Below, piece by piece: positions 1-9,058 of a stretch of 64,000 nt of DNA. The stretch lies in contig JBGRQA010000006.1 of the NCBI GenBank assembly GCA_041725895.1, positions 124,001 through 188,000 on the forward strand, in the 5' to 3' direction. How positions within the stretch are numbered: the stretch's first letter is position 1; every line of letters starts with the position of its first letter. The notes below the pieces were generated by a model. It made no database searches and was not told the origin of the DNA. It saw nothing but the letters and a program-made list of their open reading frames with translations. The position numbers and the translations under genes are program-made. The DNA is from JBGRQA01 sp041725895. GTDB taxonomy: Bacteria > Bacteroidota > Bacteroidia > Bacteroidales > Marinifilaceae.

Positions 1-2159
1 ATGATTTTGAATTCAGTTTTCCTTGCAATGCCTTGATCGAAAAGGGAATTCTGAAAATTGAGGAAAAATATGGTATCGATGAAATTCGATTTGTATACGA
101 ACGCTACCAGGAATATTTGTTTGCCCGTATTTTCAAAGATCAGGAAAATCTAAAATTGAATCATCCGGCCCTGCCCATCCCTCCTGAATCCTACAAAAGG
201 GAACTGCTGACTGGTAAAAATTATGCCGTAGTTCGCAATGCATTGCGTTCTGCCCTGCTTCAGGATTATCTGGACAAGAACAACGACCCAAAAACTATTT
301 TAAGCCTGGCTTGCGATAGCAATTACGAGGTTCAGCAATTGGTAATTGATGCCCTCTCGGTGATTTTACAGGAAGATTACAATCAACTTTGGAGCCTGCT
401 GGAACAAATGTTATCGCACAAGCGTGAGCATTCAAACGAAAAGGGAAAACGCCTAGATAAATTGGAGAAGCTGTTGGAAGATTACAGCAAAAAAAAAACC
501 AACAGTCAATCGGCAAGGTATGAACAACGCTTGCAGGAGCGAAATCGGATATTGAACGATCTATCGCCCACCATACAGGTGAAAAAGTTGGCAATTTATG
601 CCATCTATGAAATCTTTAAATCGGATATCTACCAAAACCATTTGTACCCGGAAGAAAAACATCCGGTTTCCGCTCTTCTGCATGCCATGGCCAACCCGGT
701 TTCAAGGGTAAGGGATATTGTTAGTCTGTATGTTTACTACATCACCAAGCTGGACAAAAACCTGGGGTTTGAAATTCTGGATCACCTGGCGGGCAAAATG
801 ACCAAATCGCATGTAATACTAAATTTTTGGAACGATTCATTGAAAAAACACGTGTTTGAACCTGCCATTCGAATCAGTACTCTTTTGATTGTGGAGGACT
901 TATCGAGCAAAAAAAAGGTGGATCGCACCAAGGATTATGAATTCTCTTTTAAGATTATCAATCAATGGATAAAAATCTTAACGGAATTCAGCATTGTATT
1001 TCCTGTATTAAAGAAATTCACCTTGCGAAAGTTGGCCACCGTTCAATCTGAATATGTGAACAATGGAATCGAGTATCAACATTTCTGGGAAAAAATTCCC
1101 AAAACCAGCCGCAATGGAGAATGGTCGCACCAGGGATATGACATTCTGCTGGATTACCTCACCAAAGACAAAGGGGGATTTATGGAATTGCATCCTTTGG
1201 TAATGAAAGGAATGTATTCGGGCGATGCTTACAGCTTTTTAATGTTGGAGCGGGTTTTGATCATGCAGGCATTTCAAGACTGGAAACGCATAGAAAATAT
1301 TGTCCAGCAAATTAACGATGCCGATGTATCACATCCCTGTGTGAATTACATGCAGATGTCTATTTTGTATGTGCTGTTCAGGTACATTATCAAAACGGAA
1401 AATCCTGACCAGGAAGCCATGCGTTTGTTTTCGGTGCTTATTTACAATTGGACGGCAAGGTGCAAGGGCGTGTATTATGCCCACAACAATTACGAAGCCA
1501 ACAACAACAAACCCTACAAGCAATACACCCTAAATTGGTATGGTGCAGCCTACTGCACTCATTACGGCGATGGCAACAAACGTGAAGGAGATCAATATCC
1601 AATGCCTATTTTCTACCAGCTCATTGATGAAGCAATGCAGAAAATGGACAAGGAATTGCTGTACTGTTGCATAGAAAACATTGCTGTTTTGGTTACCGAT
1701 TTTGGTTATTACATAAATGCATTGCAACTTTTCGAATATGTAATTAACAAGATACAGTACGAATCCACAATTATCGAATTGGATTCCATAAAGGTGGATC
1801 GTGAAAATTACCAGGACGATCTCCGAACTTTTTTGTGTAAAACATTGGGTACCATCAAAAGCTACCATCACAAGGAAGTGGATTTCTTTATCTACAATAA
1901 TTTAAGAAATTCCACTTTCCCGGAAATCGACAAGTTCCGCGAGGAGTTGATCAATTACAACCAATCCTACGAAAATATTGGAGATTTATTAACCCATAAA
2001 TTTGGCAATTTCATTATTTGGTCATTACAAAATGACCCGGAAGTGAGTGCATCTCTTAAACAGATTATGCAATATGGAACAGAGGTTGACAACTACAAAG
2101 GGTGGTTTAAAAAACTTTCGACCCATATATTCGACAAACTTTTTGGAATTGAATTTTAA
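1..2159 (+). CDS. STAND/NACHT-like NTPase with helical-repeat C-terminus (5' partial)
   Basis: The reading frame is open from base 3, so the true start lies outside the window; the TTG at 33 is not a credible start. The first ~45 visible residues end in IRFVYERYQEYLFARIF, which matches the winged-helix/ARM region that follows the NTPase core in STAND/NACHT proteins. About 650 residues of Lys/Glu- and aromatic-rich, mostly helical sequence follow, without signal peptide or TM segment, as expected for a HEAT/TPR-like sensor region. Walker motifs are not visible because that part is cut off. Such NTPases are commonly ligand-sensing switches in signalling or antiphage defence, but the effector domain cannot be seen. 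A GDPD gene follows after 13 bp on the same strand. Family assignment is inference from one motif and overall architecture. Confidence 0.6.
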   Translation, partial: DFEFSFPCNALIEKGILKIEEKYGIDEIRFVYERYQEYLFARIFKDQENLKLNHPALPIPPESYKRELLTGKNYAVVRNALRSALLQDYLDKNNDPKTILSLACDSNYEVQQLVIDALSVILQEDYNQLWSLLEQMLSHKREHSNEKGKRLDKLEKLLEDYSKKKTNSQSARYEQRLQERNRILNDLSPTIQVKKLAIYAIYEIFKSDIYQNHLYPEEKHPVSALLHAMANPVSRVRDIVSLYVYYITKLDKNLGFEILDHLAGKMTKSHVILNFWNDSLKKHVFEPAIRISTLLIVEDLSSKKKVDRTKDYEFSFKIINQWIKILTEFSIVFPVLKKFTLRKLATVQSEYVNNGIEYQHFWEKIPKTSRNGEWSHQGYDILLDYLTKDKGGFMELHPLVMKGMYSGDAYSFLMLERVLIMQAFQDWKRIENIVQQINDADVSHPCVNYMQMSILYVLFRYIIKTENPDQEAMRLFSVLIYNWTARCKGVYYAHNNYEANNNKPYKQYTLNWYGAAYCTHYGDGNKREGDQYPMPIFYQLIDEAMQKMDKELLYCCIENIAVLVTDFGYYINALQLFEYVINKIQYESTIIELDSIKVDRENYQDDLRTFLCKTLGTIKSYHHKEVDFFIYNNLRNSTFPEIDKFREELINYNQSYENIGDLLTHKFGNFIIWSLQNDPEVSASLKQIMQYGTEVDNYKGWFKKLSTHIFDKLFGIEF

Positions 2160-2172
2160 AAAAGAACCAATC

Positions 2173-3072
2173 ATGACTACTAAAAAAAGAAGAAAATACA
2201 ACAGAATCCTCCTGTTGATCCTATGTATTCCGATTTTGTACGGAGGATTTCACTACATCAAACTAACTACTTTTTCAAAGAAAATGAATCACCCCACACT
2301 ATCTATTATCGCACATCGTGGAGCATCTGCCAACGCACCTGAAAACACACTTGCCTCAGTAAGACAAGCTTTGGAGGATTGTGCAGACAAGATTGAAATC
2401 GATGTTCACCTCTCCAAAGATGGTGAAATCTGTGTTATGCATGACAGTAAAGTGAACAGAACCACCAATGGGGAAGGAAAAATAAAGAATCTGACATGGA
2501 AAGAGATTCAAGAATTAGATGCCGGGTCGTGGTTTTCACAAGAATTTAAAGGTGAAAGAGTACCTACTCTACAGCAGGTATTAAATTGTGTGCATGGACA
2601 ATCAAAATTAATAATCGAAATAAAAAACAAAAGCTCCTACTATCCCGGAATCGAAAAGAGTATTGTGGATTGCATTAAGCAACATGGAGCTGAAAATTGG
2701 TGCATTGTTCAAAGCTTTCATGCTGATGTTTTAGAGAAAATTCATCAACTGGCTCCAAATCTGGAACTCCATAAACTGGAAGTTTTTGTGATCCCATCCT
2801 TGAAAATTGCATTCGATAAAGCACCCCACCTGTTCAAACCCAAAACCTATATCAAATCCTATAATGTAAACTGTTTTTTCCTTTCTAATTTAATTATTAA
2901 AAAATTACACACGCTCAACAAAAAGGTTAATGCATGGACATGCGATTCGCCTTCGATGATCAATCGAATGGAATACATTGGTGCAGATGGAGTCATCACC
3001 AATGAACCGGGAAAGATATATGAGATCAAAAATCGAACAGTTAACCCAAAGCTAAGAGTCAACAGCCGTTAA
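2173..3072 (+). CDS. membrane-anchored glycerophosphodiester phosphodiesterase
   Basis: A 299-residue GDPD-family (TIM-barrel) phosphodiesterase expected to hydrolyse glycerophosphodiesters to glycerol-3-phosphate and an alcohol. The signature IIAHRGASANAPENT at about residues 45-60 carries the first catalytic His; EIDVHLSKDG and VMHD supply the metal-binding Glu/Asp and second His; IIEIKNKS and GVITNEPG are later barrel strands typical of the family. A Lys/Arg-rich N-terminus followed by one hydrophobic stretch (about residues 12-27) suggests a membrane anchor facing the periplasm. I chose the ATG 13 bp after the NTPase stop; an upstream in-frame extension would run inside the NTPase gene and adds nothing GDPD-like. 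The close spacing suggests cotranscription with the NTPase, though no functional link is established. Confidence 0.85.
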   Translation: MTTKKRRKYNRILLLILCIPILYGGFHYIKLTTFSKKMNHPTLSIIAHRGASANAPENTLASVRQALEDCADKIEIDVHLSKDGEICVMHDSKVNRTTNGEGKIKNLTWKEIQELDAGSWFSQEFKGERVPTLQQVLNCVHGQSKLIIEIKNKSSYYPGIEKSIVDCIKQHGAENWCIVQSFHADVLEKIHQLAPNLELHKLEVFVIPSLKIAFDKAPHLFKPKTYIKSYNVNCFFLSNLIIKKLHTLNKKVNAWTCDSPSMINRMEYIGADGVITNEPGKIYEIKNRTVNPKLRVNSR

Positions 3073-3469
3073 TCAATCAAAACCAAGCTGTTCCCAAGCG
3101 GCCCACACATTGCTATCTTTTAAATCAAACTCAGTTTAGTAACAAAACATCAAACCACACTCAATCCGTAATATTATAACTCTTGTTTGCATCTTAGATA
3201 AATATTCATAGCAGATCAATAAATAAATACTAGCATAGGATAAGCTTCAAGACGATTTCATCAGCCATCACATAGTGTCTGCAATTTTTATGATCAATTC
3301 TTTTTAATTTAATCAGCAAATAATGTGAATAGAAATTTTCAGATCGGAAGCCATTTATACCCTTTTATATTAAAACAAAAATAAAAACCGCTCCCACACA
3401 TTAGAAGCTCTTTCTAACCCAACAGATGATGAAATAGTAACTCAATTATAATCTTAACTCGAAACGAAT
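3073..3469. other. 397-bp AT-rich intergenic region, no gene seen
   Basis: There is no convincing ORF, RNA gene or strong terminator here. It separates the NTPase/GDPD pair from the AAA+ cassette and should hold the cassette promoter, but I found no good TAnnTTTG element. Confidence 0.5.
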
Positions 3470-5212
3470 ATGTCAGATAAAATTATTTCCAGAGCAGATC
3501 TTTCCAGTTTAAATCGATCTATAAGAACGATTAGTTCAGATATGTCTACAATAAACAAAAGGCTGGGCAACATAGATTCAAAACAAGACCTGCTGGAAAA
3601 TGAATTGGAAACGGTCAATCTAAAGCAGGATCAACTGGGCGATGAATTGTTTAAGTTTGCCACAGCATTTGCGGAGTATGTTGAGGCCGATATGAAACAA
3701 AAGGCCCTGCAGTTAGCGGAAACCCGTCAGGGCAATTTGAAGCAGGATCTGCAAATCAAGTTTGGCTACTATGCAGAAGTGAGAAGAATGGCCACAGGCA
3801 TTCTACAGGCCGTTGATACGGGCGTTGTGAGCGATGAGACCCTAAAATCATCAACTGAGGGAGTTATGATTAAAGCACCCGGCTATTGGCTGGCGCCTGC
3901 ATTGGTTGCCCTGGCATCCTGGATTCGAAACAACAAAGAGACAACTGAAAAAGCGGTAAACGAAGCTATGAAAAGAGATGATTACAAAACCACTCTTTTC
4001 TTTATGTTGGTTATGCGCAGGCTTACACGAAACGAGGCCAGTTTGCAATGGTTGGAGCGCTATTTTATGCACCAGAATCCACACAATTTAGACCGAGAAT
4101 TCCTGATTATTCTGGAAGCTGTGGTAACCGGTGTATTTCCTCCGGCTTCCAAACAGTTAATGAAGCAAAATGTAAAAAATTGGTTGGACCAATTGACCGA
4201 AGGAGATGAATACATCAATGAACAGAAAGCACAGTGGGTTAGCTTTTTCGAAGCAATGGCTCCTTTGGATGAAGGGAAATATCCTCAATTGGGAAAATTC
4301 GCCACCAACTGGAATGACCTGGAAAATTCCTTGAAAGAGGCCAGAACACATGCTGTTCTTCATTCTCATTTTAATGATGTTGTCTCCCTCTCATCTGATT
4401 TCTCTAAAAACACAAAGGTGCAACTGGATGAAATACTATCTCTTCTGGTTACCAATTTTGACGACGAGGAGTTACCCCTGCAGGAGCAAGTTCGATTGAA
4501 TGAATTGATAATTGAGATGGAAGGCGACAAGGAGGCAGCGCAAAAAAGGATGGATTCGGAGAAACTGATTTTTAATGAAAATGTAGACTTTCTTCAAATG
4601 CTAACCAATGCTTCCTTCAACCCTGAACTTTCCGGTGTTACCAAAGTATCACAGGCATTGGCCATTTCCATCAGTCAACCCTGGATAGTAGAAGCCTACA
4701 ATAGTTTTACAGAACAATGCAGAAACAGAATTCCCCAGGCAATCAATCTAAAAATTGAAGGCTTTGAAACTTCAACTGCAAATGGAAGCGATGAAAAAGA
4801 ACTGATTGATCAACACAGCAGTTACTACAAGAATATTTTAGCAACAGAGCTCAAAAAACTTTCGTTCCCTGTTATTTCGGTTGTCATAGGGATTTTGGTT
4901 GGATTAGCAGGTGTTTATGTCTCCAATTTTAACCAGACCTTGGGACCTGTAGTTATTGGAATCGGAGGAATTTGCATAATTAGTGCATTTTACCAACACA
5001 GTAAAGCCAAAAAGGCCGTTCGAAAACAGGTGGCCCAAAGAGAACTGGAAGCACGGGAAGTATTAAGAGAATGCATTGTAGAAGTAGTTGATTACAGAAA
5101 AGAACATGCCTGTGAAGATGCGCGTGCAGGAGATGTAGGATATCTTTTGAATTCTATCACTCCTGAAGAATTTTCGAGTGTATCAAAGGAAACGGAAAGA
5201 AGTCTTGTTTAA
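3470..5212 (+). CDS. coiled-coil protein with two C-terminal TM helices, first gene of the AAA+ cassette
   Basis: A 580-residue protein of no family I recognise. Residues ~1-75 are heptad-like and charged, suggesting a coiled coil. A long helical domain (~80-450) follows. Two hydrophobic segments lie at ~462-485 and ~488-505, separated by a short Asn/Gln loop. The C-terminal ~75 residues are basic then acidic and helical. There is no signal peptide, so the large N-terminal part probably faces the cytoplasm. It heads a compact run with two small proteins and a Ycf46-like AAA+ ATPase (19, -1 and +1 nt spacings), which suggests one complex. Alternatives are a membrane scaffold, or a substrate or adaptor of the ATPase. 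Function is unknown. Confidence 0.8.
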   Translation: MSDKIISRADLSSLNRSIRTISSDMSTINKRLGNIDSKQDLLENELETVNLKQDQLGDELFKFATAFAEYVEADMKQKALQLAETRQGNLKQDLQIKFGYYAEVRRMATGILQAVDTGVVSDETLKSSTEGVMIKAPGYWLAPALVALASWIRNNKETTEKAVNEAMKRDDYKTTLFFMLVMRRLTRNEASLQWLERYFMHQNPHNLDREFLIILEAVVTGVFPPASKQLMKQNVKNWLDQLTEGDEYINEQKAQWVSFFEAMAPLDEGKYPQLGKFATNWNDLENSLKEARTHAVLHSHFNDVVSLSSDFSKNTKVQLDEILSLLVTNFDDEELPLQEQVRLNELIIEMEGDKEAAQKRMDSEKLIFNENVDFLQMLTNASFNPELSGVTKVSQALAISISQPWIVEAYNSFTEQCRNRIPQAINLKIEGFETSTANGSDEKELIDQHSSYYKNILATELKKLSFPVISVVIGILVGLAGVYVSNFNQTLGPVVIGIGGICIISAFYQHSKAKKAVRKQVAQRELEAREVLRECIVEVVDYRKEHACEDARAGDVGYLLNSITPEEFSSVSKETERSLV

Positions 5213-5231
5213 TCATAAAAATCAATCCAAA

Positions 5232-5417
5232 ATGTCAAATATAGATAATCAGCAAGAACAATTAGAAAATATCAGTATTGAGAAAAATTATAATACTAGC
5301 AAAATGCCAAACTTGTTCGAGGGAATTACAGATCCTGAAATAGATGGTGCCAAATTTCCGGATTGGGATATTGTTCCTCCCAACCAATTTATTAATCCAA
5401 GAATTAAAGACAAATAA
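5232..5417 (+). CDS. small acidic protein (61 aa) of the AAA+ cassette
   Basis: A 61-residue hydrophilic protein with no signal peptide or TM. The N-terminal half is Gln/Glu/Asn-rich and probably disordered; the C-terminal half has a Pro/Asp/Trp-rich patch (KFPDWDIVPPNQFINPR) that looks like a short linear interaction motif. I chose the ATG at 5232, 19 nt after the preceding stop; a longer frame would overlap the upstream gene. Its stop overlaps the next start as TAATG, implying translational coupling. It may be an adaptor between neighbours, but that is inference from size and position. Confidence 0.65.
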   Translation: MSNIDNQQEQLENISIEKNYNTSKMPNLFEGITDPEIDGAKFPDWDIVPPNQFINPRIKDK

Positions 5418-5950
5418 TGCCAGTACCTACAACCTATTTGGAATGGTCTGAGTTACTGGATCAGTTCGGGAAAGGTGACAATACAGCACTTGATGATCTA
5501 AATAATGGAAACTATGCATGTGATTCCGTTATTGGATGGAGGTTTTGTACACGGGTTTATGAAGCTTTCAATAATCGGATAAAGATATGGCTTGATAAGT
5601 TTGAAAGTTCCTTTCATTTACGAAACTTTAGGTCTTTTGAGGATTATGATGCCCTACTAAAAGATGCCAAACAAAACCTAACTCCCTTATTTAGATTCAT
5701 AGAGTTAGAGGGACTTCCTAAAGAAATAAGAAGTGCCTTGCGAAACGAATTCCAGGAATTCTTAACTGAATTTAAGAAATCTATGATTAAGAATGTTCCA
5801 AAAGAATCGAATAACAAAGAGAGAATCCTGTTTTTATTGAATGCATTTAGTATTTCGCACACGTCTACAGCAATCAATACAGACAAGAAATATTTTCCTC
5901 AGCAAAAAGAGAAAGTACTTCAGAACGCAAAAAGAAAAATCTTATTATAG
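5417..5950 (+). CDS. uncharacterised 177-aa helical protein of the AAA+ cassette
   Basis: A 177-residue soluble, mainly helical protein that I do not recognise. The N-terminus (TYLEWSELLDQFGKGDN) is followed by amphipathic helices with many Phe/Trp/Arg residues and a basic C-terminal tail. It has no signal peptide or TM. Its ATG overlaps the previous stop by one nucleotide, and its stop lies one nucleotide before the AAA+ ATPase start. That places it in the same translationally coupled unit and suggests a fixed stoichiometry with the ATPase. It could be a dedicated adaptor or immunity-like partner; nothing in the sequence decides this. Confidence 0.75.
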   Translation: MPVPTTYLEWSELLDQFGKGDNTALDDLNNGNYACDSVIGWRFCTRVYEAFNNRIKIWLDKFESSFHLRNFRSFEDYDALLKDAKQNLTPLFRFIELEGLPKEIRSALRNEFQEFLTEFKKSMIKNVPKESNNKERILFLLNAFSISHTSTAINTDKKYFPQQKEKVLQNAKRKILL

Positions 5951-5951
5951 G

Positions 5952-7496
5952 ATGGCGAATAAAACAGAATTCAAGACCGCACTTTTGAGAATGTTTAAGG
6001 CCAGAATCCCTTTTATTTCGATCCATAGCATTGAAAGAGCCCGAGTTTTGGAAGTAATACAGGATTTGGCTGACGAAATCAACATTTCAATCTATATGCA
6101 CAATTTGTTTAACGGCACTTTGGACATCAAAAGCAACAAGGTGGTGGATGAAGATGGATCGGTGGTTGGAGGCTTAAATTTTGCATTTCAAAATATCACC
6201 CAAAGACAAAACTTAACTTTTGTATTCACAGAGGTAAGTGATATTGAAGATGATAATATTGTTTCCAGGCACATTTACGACTGTGTTATGCAAGCCAATG
6301 ATCGAGGTGGTTCTATTTGTATTATAACCACTAAGAGCATTTGGCCTCAATTGCAGCGTTTGGGAATGACACTAACTTTGGATCCTCCCAATGAGGAAGA
6401 AATACTTGAAGTTATTGATAACTGTATTACTCCATATAAGGATATTATGCCGATAGATTGGGACAAAGCCGATTACAGAATGGCCGCCTCGCTTTTAGCC
6501 AATATGACCCAAATTGAAGCGGTCAATGTCTTATCAACCCAAATGGCAAAAGGTGCTTTAACTAAAGAAGATATCAAGGAGTTAGGTAATGCCAAAGACA
6601 GGTTGTTTAGTAACATTTCAGGACTGGAAAAGGTAAAAATCGATCCTTCAGCTTTATCCCTTGCAGGATTAAATGGGCTTCAAGCCTGGCTCGACAATCA
6701 GAAACAACTTTTAGCAACAGATTTAAAAGCCAGGAAATTACGACCGCCCAGAGGAGTACTCTTAGTAGGTGTGCCTGGATGTGGGAAATCGCTTTCTGCC
6801 AAATTTATTGCGGCAAATTGGAATTTACCACTCTACCGTCTTGATCTTGCTTCTATTCGTGGACAATACGTTGGACAGTCTGAAAACAGGCTTAAGGAAG
6901 CATTAGCTTCGGCTGATCATACAGCTCCGTCCATCCTTTGGATTGATGAAATTGAAAAGGGTCTATCAAGCTCAGATGACGGAGGTACATCAACCAGAAT
7001 GATTGGACAGTTTCTTTTTTGGTTGCAAGAAAGTCAAGCTAAAGTTTTTGTTGTTGCCACAGCAAATGATGTCAGCAGACTTCCTGCTGAATTACTTCGA
7101 AAAGGAAGGTTTGATGAGTTGTTTTTTGTGGATTTACCCAAAGAGAATGAACGAAAAGACATCTTGAATTTATACATCAAGCGCAATCTTTTAAATCCCC
7201 CCTCTTCTGATACTCTTGAGAAATTAGTCGAAATTTCCGATGGATTTGCAGGCTCTGACCTGGAAGGTGCAGTAAGAGATGTGACAATTCAGGCAGTCAT
7301 TCACGGTGATAATTCTGTTAGCGATGAATTGTATGAAAAATGTATCAGAAATGTAGTTCCTCTGAGTAAAACGGCACCTGAAAAAATTGAAGCAATTCGA
7401 GCCTGGGGACATGCTAGAGCTGTTCCGGCATCAGGAGTTTCCTGGGAAGTCTCAAAAAACGATAGGGTACTTGGAAAGCGATCGATTCTCATCTAA
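5952..7496 (+). CDS. Ycf46-like AAA+ ATPase
   Basis: A 514-residue AAA+ ATPase of Ycf46-like architecture. Residues ~1-210 form a degenerate, Walker-less ATPase-like N-terminal domain (KARIPFISIHSIERARVLE start), followed by a classical AAA module. Walker A is GVPGCGKSLSAK (~272-283), Walker B SILWIDEIEKG (~326-336), sensor-1 VVATANDVS, and the arginine finger lies in LLRKGRFDE (~381). A helical lid domain with DGFAGSDLEGAVRD follows. All key ATPase residues are present. I chose the ATG one nucleotide after the preceding stop. It ends the four-gene cassette and is followed by a strong hairpin at 7601. It probably remodels or unfolds a partner, perhaps the TM coiled-coil protein. Biochemical roles of Ycf46-type ATPases are poorly defined. 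Confidence 0.88.
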   Translation: MANKTEFKTALLRMFKARIPFISIHSIERARVLEVIQDLADEINISIYMHNLFNGTLDIKSNKVVDEDGSVVGGLNFAFQNITQRQNLTFVFTEVSDIEDDNIVSRHIYDCVMQANDRGGSICIITTKSIWPQLQRLGMTLTLDPPNEEEILEVIDNCITPYKDIMPIDWDKADYRMAASLLANMTQIEAVNVLSTQMAKGALTKEDIKELGNAKDRLFSNISGLEKVKIDPSALSLAGLNGLQAWLDNQKQLLATDLKARKLRPPRGVLLVGVPGCGKSLSAKFIAANWNLPLYRLDLASIRGQYVGQSENRLKEALASADHTAPSILWIDEIEKGLSSSDDGGTSTRMIGQFLFWLQESQAKVFVVATANDVSRLPAELLRKGRFDELFFVDLPKENERKDILNLYIKRNLLNPPSSDTLEKLVEISDGFAGSDLEGAVRDVTIQAVIHGDNSVSDELYEKCIRNVVPLSKTAPEKIEAIRAWGHARAVPASGVSWEVSKNDRVLGKRSILI

Positions 7497-7600
7497 TCCA
7501 TCTAAAAAGCTACCGGGAAAAAAAGATCATCACTTTTCGATAGACTTGTGGTTTAAGAAAATGAAAAGGACTATCACAAAGTCAACGATTCATACAAATT

Positions 7601-7632
7601 AGCGCCACCTCCTAAAGGAGGTGGCGCTTGGT
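7601..7632 (+). terminator. strong hairpin terminating the AAA+ cassette
   Basis: A perfect 12-bp stem AGCGCCACCTCC / GGAGGTGGCGCT closes on a TAAA loop 104 nt after the ATPase stop and is followed by TGGTTTTGG. The U-tract is short, so termination efficiency is uncertain. The downstream gene is on the opposite strand, so it may serve both directions. Confidence 0.7.
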
Positions 7633-7715
7633 TTTGGGCACTTGTTCTGAAAAAAGACAGTTATTACCTCAATAAGCTATTTGTGCCTCAAACCTCTACC
7701 AATCAAAGCAAGAAC

Positions 7716-8450
7716 TTATATCTCTTCGGTTGACTCCACCTTACTATTGCGAGCCTTACGGCTTCTAATTACGGTCATAAATTCGCTAATTACTTCGTTG
7801 ATCAACCGTATCAACTGTTTGTATTCGTTCGTTGGGTTGATCTGATAATTCAGCTGAAGATATTGAAACAGGAACTCACAATCCTTGCGAAGGGCATTGC
7901 AAGCATCCTCTGTTTTAATATCTGTAGTACTGGCTTTGGCTACAGTTCTGGCCTTTTCGGCTTCTTCGAAATCCTGTTGAGCCTGTTTTAACTCTGCTAC
8001 CCATTCGGTAAGCGACAGGGTTACGATGGCTTCCTTTAATTCGGGTTTGGTCTCCAAATCGGTAATCAGGTTATTCAACCGGGCCGATTCGGTAGAGTAG
8101 GACTCTTTGTGCAAACGCATGCCATAAACCGATATAGTACTCAACACCAATTCTGCAGCTCTTCGCCATACAGGCTTCAACCGCCTGGCGCAGGCTTGCA
8201 GATAGAAGCGAATGGCCAGAAAACTATCATCCCGCCTATTGTCCTTCTCTATCACATCTACTGTTAAAGGAATGGTACTGCTTTTTACCAAGGCCGCATC
8301 AAGCATATCTATTGAATTGCTCAGGTTGTTTACGGGGAAGGTAAGCTGCAAAGCATCCAGATCGGATCCGGAAAACACTCCATGGATCCGTTTCCCAAAA
8401 GTGAAATACTCATCCCTGTGGAGGGCATAAAAAGACATATTTTCAATCAT
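7716..8450 (-). CDS. DUF6261-like protein
   Basis: A 244-residue soluble, almost entirely helical protein without signal peptide. Its layout resembles Bacteroidota proteins annotated DUF6261: an N-terminal LHRDEYFTF-type segment, helical repeats, and an Ala/Glu/Lys-rich central coiled stretch. No catalytic motif is visible. Translation could start at either of two close Met codons (MIEN or MSFY, 12 nt apart). It is transcribed away from an upstream array of degenerate 41-bp repeats. The DUF name comes from recollection of the family's look. The function is unknown. Confidence 0.65.
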   Translation of the reverse strand: MIENMSFYALHRDEYFTFGKRIHGVFSGSDLDALQLTFPVNNLSNSIDMLDAALVKSSTIPLTVDVIEKDNRRDDSFLAIRFYLQACARRLKPVWRRAAELVLSTISVYGMRLHKESYSTESARLNNLITDLETKPELKEAIVTLSLTEWVAELKQAQQDFEEAEKARTVAKASTTDIKTEDACNALRKDCEFLFQYLQLNYQINPTNEYKQLIRLINEVISEFMTVIRSRKARNSKVESTEEI

Positions 8451-9058
8451 CTTATTCGAAATTTTAGTTCGTAAAAAATTTATCTTCTATCAAAACTTAT
8501 TCAACTCCGATCCGATTAAAAAAACATATTGCCCGTTTGGATGCATTCCTCTCCCGGTTAATCTTTCTACCTCCTCCCCCAATTTGGCGGGGATCATCTT
8601 AAACGTCAAATGTCTTCTCCCTTTTTGGCTGATGCCATTCTAAGCTTGTTTTAGCCCTACCCATTTTGGCTGATCGTGCTTTACAATTCAATTCTGTCCA
8701 GCCATTTTGGCCAAGCCTGTTTTACGATTCAAATTCGTCCGCCCATTTTGGTTGACCTTTCCCAACCATTGGTTTTGTGTTTCCCATTTTGGGCGGGATA
8801 AAACCAGGGATGAAAGTCTATATTCGGTATTGAAATGGGGCCCTTTGCAAATCATTGCATCAGGAACAGCTCAACTCTAACAGCTTAGCAAAATAGAAGT
8901 TACATAATTTGTCCCAGTTTTTTATCATTCCCTGAAATATTTTTTTGAATTAAATGCTGTTTGAATGAGAAAACTTTAATCCCCCCTGCTAGCCCTCCAA
9001 CCAAGCATAAAATCAGAAACATGAAGAAGCCTACCTGTACACTCTTTTGTCTGTTTTC
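8451..9058. other. 608-bp intergenic region with repeat array
   Basis: Apart from the 41-bp-period repeat I see no gene. The part from 8800 to 9058 is AT-rich and lies beyond the 3' end of the beta-helix gene; no clear U-tract terminator was found. Confidence 0.5.
8576..8800. repeat. degenerate tandem repeat, ~41-bp period, CCCATTTTGG core
   Basis: The core CC(C)ATTTTGGC/T, or a close variant, recurs at about 8579, 8619, 8660, 8702, 8742 and 8783, a spacing of 40-42 bp. Between cores the units share looser similarity (for example TTTTACGATTCAA against TTTACAATTCAA). The core is a near-palindrome of CC, A/T run, GG. It lies about 130 bp upstream of the DUF6261-like gene. Confidence 0.65.

Noticed and set aside
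33..2159. TTG at position 33 as the start of the NTPase gene
   Set aside because: The frame is open to the left edge and the domain is plainly cut, so it is a 5'-truncated gene.
7387..7602. Small plus-strand ORF after the AAA+ ATPase
   Set aside because: Overlaps the end of the ATPase in another frame and runs into the terminator hairpin; composition is not protein-like.
8576..8800. CRISPR array from the 41-bp-period repeats
   Set aside because: Only ~10 bp are conserved per unit and the intervals are also partly similar; no cas genes.
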